DNA of 64,000 nt from the NCBI RefSeq assembly GCF_031846385.1, contig NZ_JAVRHV010000006.1:124001-188000 (forward strand). The letters run 5' to 3'. The translations under genes and the position numbers were made by a program. How positions within the stretch are numbered: position 1 is the first letter of the stretch; each line of letters starts with the position of its first letter. Below, piece by piece: positions 61,496 through 64,000 of this stretch. Source of the stretch: Urechidicola vernalis (GTDB taxonomy: Bacteria > Bacteroidota > Bacteroidia > Flavobacteriales > Flavobacteriaceae). Under the pieces are notes generated by a model. The model did not search any database, was not told the DNA's origin, and worked only from the letters and a program-made list of their open reading frames with translations.

Positions 61496-61503
61496 CAAAA
61501 TTA
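61496..61503 (-). promoter_or_regulatory. Bacteroidota -7 promoter box very close to bamD start
   Basis: CAAAATTA on the plus strand reads TAATTTTG on the minus strand. It ends only 4 bases before the bamD ATG, so transcription would start at or near the start codon and the mRNA would be nearly leaderless. Confidence 0.45.
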
Positions 61504-61620
61504 ATTAAATTTAATGGATTATTAAAATGATTTTTACACTCAATAACCCAATACAAAAATAAATAAGGAATCCCCAAGTACATTGAGAACTCCTCATAAT
61601 TATTTGTTAATACTATTTCG

Positions 61621-62496
61621 TTAGTAGGCTTTGATAAAGTCTTGAATTTTTAGTTGCAATTCTGCTGTTGCTTTTACCAAAGGCAATCGAACCACATCAT
61701 TGCAAATATCAAAATTCTTTAAGAGTGTTTTTATACCTGCAGGATTACCTTCTTCAAATATTAAATCGATACTTTTTTCTAATTTCTGCTGTATTTCATT
61801 TGCTGCTTTAGATTCACCCTTTAAACCTAATCGAATTAATTTAGAGAAATCTTTAGGTAACCCTTGCCCAATTACACTAATTACACCTGCCCCTCCGGCT
61901 AAAGTCATAGGTAAAGCAATCATATCATCACCAGATATCACTAAAAATTCTTCCGGCTTATTTGTAATAATTTCTTTTGCTTGCTCTAAATCTCCTGCAG
62001 CCTCTTTAATCGCAACAATATTTTTAAAACTATTCGCTAACCTCAAAACTGTTGATGGTTCCATATTCTGTCCGGTTCTTCCAGGTACATTATAAACAAT
62101 TATAGGTAAAGGACTCACTTCAGAAATTGCTTTAAAATGCTGATAAATCCCCTCCTGAGTTGGTTTATTGTAATATGGAGACACTGATAAAATAGCCATA
62201 TAATTAGACAAATCAATTTTTTGCAATGTAGATACAATCGCCATAGTATTGTTTCCGCCAACTCCTAAAACCAATGGTAAACGACCAGCATTTACTTCAA
62301 TTATTTTAGATTTAACCTTTTCCTGCTCATCTAAAGTTAACGTAGCCGGTTCGCCGGTTGTACCAAGTACAACTAAATAATCTACACCCTCCTTAATTTG
62401 AAAATTAACCAATCGCTCCAAAGCATCATAATCCACCGATTTATCATCGTTAAATGGTGTTACCAATGCTACTCCAGTCCCTACTAATTCTTGCAT
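61621..62496 (-). CDS. dapA: 4-hydroxy-tetrahydrodipicolinate synthase
   Basis: A 291-residue enzyme of lysine/meso-diaminopimelate synthesis, condensing pyruvate with aspartate semialdehyde. It has GTGVALVTPF, the GTTGE motif (VLGTTGEPATL), the Tyr in VYNVPGRTG and the Schiff-base lysine in IVAIKEAAGD. Length and motifs fit DapA rather than other aldolases of the family. Its ATG overlaps the stop of the DUF6913 gene by one base. Confidence 0.96.
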   Translation of the reverse strand: MQELVGTGVALVTPFNDDKSVDYDALERLVNFQIKEGVDYLVVLGTTGEPATLTLDEQEKVKSKIIEVNAGRLPLVLGVGGNNTMAIVSTLQKIDLSNYMAILSVSPYYNKPTQEGIYQHFKAISEVSPLPIIVYNVPGRTGQNMEPSTVLRLANSFKNIVAIKEAAGDLEQAKEIITNKPEEFLVISGDDMIALPMTLAGGAGVISVIGQGLPKDFSKLIRLGLKGESKAANEIQQKLEKSIDLIFEEGNPAGIKTLLKNFDICNDVVRLPLVKATAELQLKIQDFIKAY

Positions 62497-63005
62497 TATA
62501 TTTTATTTAAAATCTTTAAATATTTTTCTAACTCTACATTGAACAATTCTAGTTCATTCTTTTCAACCTCAATTATTAGGTCGTATATTTTTCCATTTTT
62601 ATTTCGAACCCCAACCGAAAAACTTGCATTTAATTGGGTAATTAAATTATCAACATAACTATTATTGTGAGTATAATTAATAATTAAATCAACCCCTTTA
62701 TCAAAATTTAATTGTGATATATTTCTCTTAAACTTGCCGAACAATCCAAAGTCTTTAGCGCTTATTACATTTTCAATTCCTTCATTATTTTTACCAGAAC
62801 AAAAAATGATCTTTTGAATATTCTCCTTTTTAATCGGAAGTGCTTCGGTCAAAGCATCTAAATAAACCTCATTAAAGTGTTCATCAACAAAAATCAATAC
62901 TGAATTGATAATACAATTGTTTACTCTGTCGTTTATCCTTTCTTTTTGAAGATGCTTTTCAGTTCTTCTATCAATATTCTTAAGTTTAAAACTCTGTAAA
63001 ATCAT
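62496..63005 (-). CDS. DUF6913 protein
   Basis: A 169-residue protein from the ATG at 63005 (a TTG at 63011 adds two residues). Its N-terminus KNIDRRTEKHLQKERINDRVNN and the region FGLFGKFKRNISQLNFDKGVDLIINY match the family now called DUF6913, found before dapA in Flavobacteriia. No catalytic motif is known. It overlaps dapA by one base and has a promoter box 19 bases ahead of the start, so it leads the dapA transcript. Confidence 0.85.
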   Translation of the reverse strand: MILQSFKLKNIDRRTEKHLQKERINDRVNNCIINSVLIFVDEHFNEVYLDALTEALPIKKENIQKIIFCSGKNNEGIENVISAKDFGLFGKFKRNISQLNFDKGVDLIINYTHNNSYVDNLITQLNASFSVGVRNKNGKIYDLIIEVEKNELELFNVELEKYLKILNKI

Positions 63006-63023
63006 GAACAAAAAATTGGACTA

Positions 63024-63031
63024 CAAAAATA
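63024..63031 (-). promoter_or_regulatory. Bacteroidota -7 promoter box for DUF6913/dapA
   Basis: CAAAAATA on the plus strand reads TATTTTTG on the minus strand, 18 bases before the DUF6913 ATG at 63005. Confidence 0.65.
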
Positions 63032-63115
63032 AATAAAAAGTCTCGGTAAAAATTAAATATTGAACCAATTGTAATATAGTTAACAAATTTCGTCTAAATG
63101 TTAAATTAATACGAC

Positions 63116-63499
63116 ATGAAACTAAATTTCTACTTATTTTTAAGATTGATTATTGCAGCTCTACTAATACAAACCTTATATTTTAAATTTAGTGCTCATC
63201 CGGATAGTGTTTACATATTTACCAAAGTTGGAATGGAGCCCTATGGTAGAATTGGAATTGGTGTCTTGGAACTAATTTCAGCTTTATTGATTCTAAATAA
63301 AAATACCATTTGGGCAGGCGCTTTTTTGAGTTCGGGCATAATCTCCGGAGCAGTATTAATGCATTTAACAGACCTAGGAATAGAAATTAATAATGATGGC
63401 GGAAGGCTGTTCTACATGGCGCTATTAGTGCTTTTATTAAGTTTAATTGTACTATTTATAGAGCGAAAAAACATCCCGTTTTTAGGGTCTAAAATTTAA
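63116..63499 (+). CDS. DoxX-like membrane protein
   Basis: A 127-residue protein with four hydrophobic helices (about 6-22, 45-60, 66-85, 98-117). The sequence FYLFLRLIIAALLIQTLYFKFSAHPDSVYIF and GVLELISALLIL is typical of DoxX/DoxD-related proteins. Members are linked with redox or quinone chemistry in some bacteria, but no role is set for this type. Single gene divergent from the DUF6913/dapA operon. Confidence 0.83.
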   Translation: MKLNFYLFLRLIIAALLIQTLYFKFSAHPDSVYIFTKVGMEPYGRIGIGVLELISALLILNKNTIWAGAFLSSGIISGAVLMHLTDLGIEINNDGGRLFYMALLVLLLSLIVLFIERKNIPFLGSKI

Positions 63500-63555
63500 C
63501 TTGCAATTAACATATTTTTTTTTATCTTTAACCACTTAAAAAAACAAGAAGAACT

Positions 63556-63768
63556 ATGGGAAGACCACCTACACGACCAGCCAAATTAAGAGATGGATTT
63601 TATATTGAAGTTCGTAATAAAGGGGCTAAAACAGGTATTAAAATTAGAAGAGAGAACAGAACCGAAATGATGGAGGCTGTTTCAGAATATCGTCGTGTTA
63701 AAGAAATTATTATCCTTGGAGAATCTAAAAATGATAAATGGTTAGAAAAACCAAAACAAGCCGTTTAA
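63556..63768 (+). CDS. Small basic conserved protein of unknown function
   Basis: A 70-residue protein beginning MGRPPTRPAKLRDGFYIEVR, with many Arg and Lys and no membrane segment. The GRPP-type start recalls AT-hook-like DNA contacts, but that is speculative. It overlaps the start of the following VOC-family gene by 31 bases. Similar small proteins are seen in flavobacteria without a known function. Confidence 0.75.
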   Translation: MGRPPTRPAKLRDGFYIEVRNKGAKTGIKIRRENRTEMMEAVSEYRRVKEIIILGESKNDKWLEKPKQAV

Positions 63769-64000
63769 TTCTTTGTAATTCGTTTTTTAGTTTAGCATTG
63801 CTTTTTCTAAGTTACAACGCATTTTCGCAATCTTTTGAATTTTCGAATAGCCATTTGGCATTACATGTAAAAGATGTATCAGTAAGCGCAGATTTCTACT
63901 CGAAAGTTTTACATATTACGGAAATGGAAACTCCGGAAGGCATTCCGTCAACTACAAGATGGTTCCAACTTGCTGATCAATCTGAAATTCATTTAATTGA
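63738..64000 (+). CDS. Exported VOC-family (glyoxalase-like) protein, 3' end missing
   Basis: A frame from ATG 63738 stays open to the window end (87 complete codons). It encodes a basic N-terminus, a hydrophobic signal segment (LALLFLSYNAFSQ) and then HLALHVKDVSVSADFYSKVL and TRWFQLADQSEIHLI, the typical first module of the vicinal-oxygen-chelate fold with its metal-ligand His. Glyoxalases are normally cytoplasmic, so the signal peptide is notable. It starts inside the 70-residue gene (31-base overlap in another frame), so the two are probably coupled. Confidence 0.8.
   Translation, partial: MVRKTKTSRLILCNSFFSLALLFLSYNAFSQSFEFSNSHLALHVKDVSVSADFYSKVLHITEMETPEGIPSTTRWFQLADQSEIHLI

Noticed and set aside
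61700..62095. 131-codon plus-strand frame opposite dapA
   Set aside because: DapA is complete on the minus strand with its catalytic motifs; the plus frame is a shadow.
1..64000. tRNA, rRNA, CRISPR arrays, insertion sequences
   Set aside because: None were seen by eye: no cloverleaf with CCA-type ends, no regularly spaced direct repeats, no transposase sequence among the proteins.

Overview
The window is AT-rich bacterial chromosome from a member of the Flavobacteriia (Bacteroidota), most likely a marine or environmental Flavobacteriaceae. This is judged from the Bacteroidota-type -7 promoter box (TAnnTTTG) seen repeatedly just before starts, weak or absent Shine-Dalgarno sequences, bacillithiol synthesis (bshC), families such as DUF4835, DUF2490, DUF6913 and DUF983, and the order dapA-bamD-rpoZ-coaBC-DUF4835-recN-fabI. 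No rRNA, tRNA, CRISPR, IS element, phage or plasmid module was seen. Coding density is high and only one gap slightly exceeds 300 bases.

Layout. 0-7.9 kb: two similarly built three-gene ECF sigma operons on the minus strand flank a GH20 hexosaminidase; a plus-strand operon follows (61-aa Cys-rich membrane peptide, GT2 glycosyltransferase, a third ECF sigma factor, and an NRAMP-like transporter lacking the DPGN motif). 7.9-20.5 kb: lipA, a YtxH/holin-like/118-aa trio, a LolC/E-type permease, a NamZ-like DUF1343 lipoprotein, outer-membrane-type proteins, a penicillin-binding-fold hydrolase, a YkgJ cysteine-cluster protein, a PHP phosphoesterase, argS and lpd. lpd lies between two repeat-like intergenic elements. 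20.5-29 kb: small secreted proteins, including a 36-aa membrane peptide and a duplicated Cys-motif lipoprotein, then an SDF symporter fused to a solute-binding domain, bshC and a secreted M14 peptidase. 29-35 kb: a run of small same-strand accessory genes (SnoaL/NTF2, S58 peptidase, two tandem PD40 lipoproteins, SRPBCC, methyltransferase, HEAT-like).

35-41.3 kb: a LytS/LytTR two-component pair diverges from an ABC ATPase plus a permease fused to an M1 aminopeptidase. 41.5-44.8 kb: serine hydrolase, secreted ADP-ribosylglycohydrolase-family lipoprotein and a Dph6-like PP-loop protein. 44.8-48.4 kb: an arsenic operon (ArsR, DUF6428, ArsC-like LMW phosphatase, Acr3) followed by two GNAT acetyltransferases, with an ArsR-box-like sequence before both arsR and the DUF6428 gene. 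48.5-55.6 kb: a two-lobe aspartic protease with PDZ, then a DDAH/arginine-deiminase-fold enzyme with an APC permease divergent from a Rieske oxygenase with an MFS carrier, DUF983 and an AraC regulator. 55.7-63 kb: the conserved housekeeping block on the minus strand. 63-64 kb: a DoxX-like protein, a 70-aa basic protein and the start of an exported VOC-family protein cut off by the window end.

No wholly new multi-gene system is obvious. The most unusual items are the SDF-SBP fusion with lost SDF signature motifs, the DPGN-less NRAMP protein translationally coupled to an ECF sigma factor, the ABC/M1 fusion beside LytS/LytTR, and the Rieske/DDAH-fold/transporter neighbourhood.
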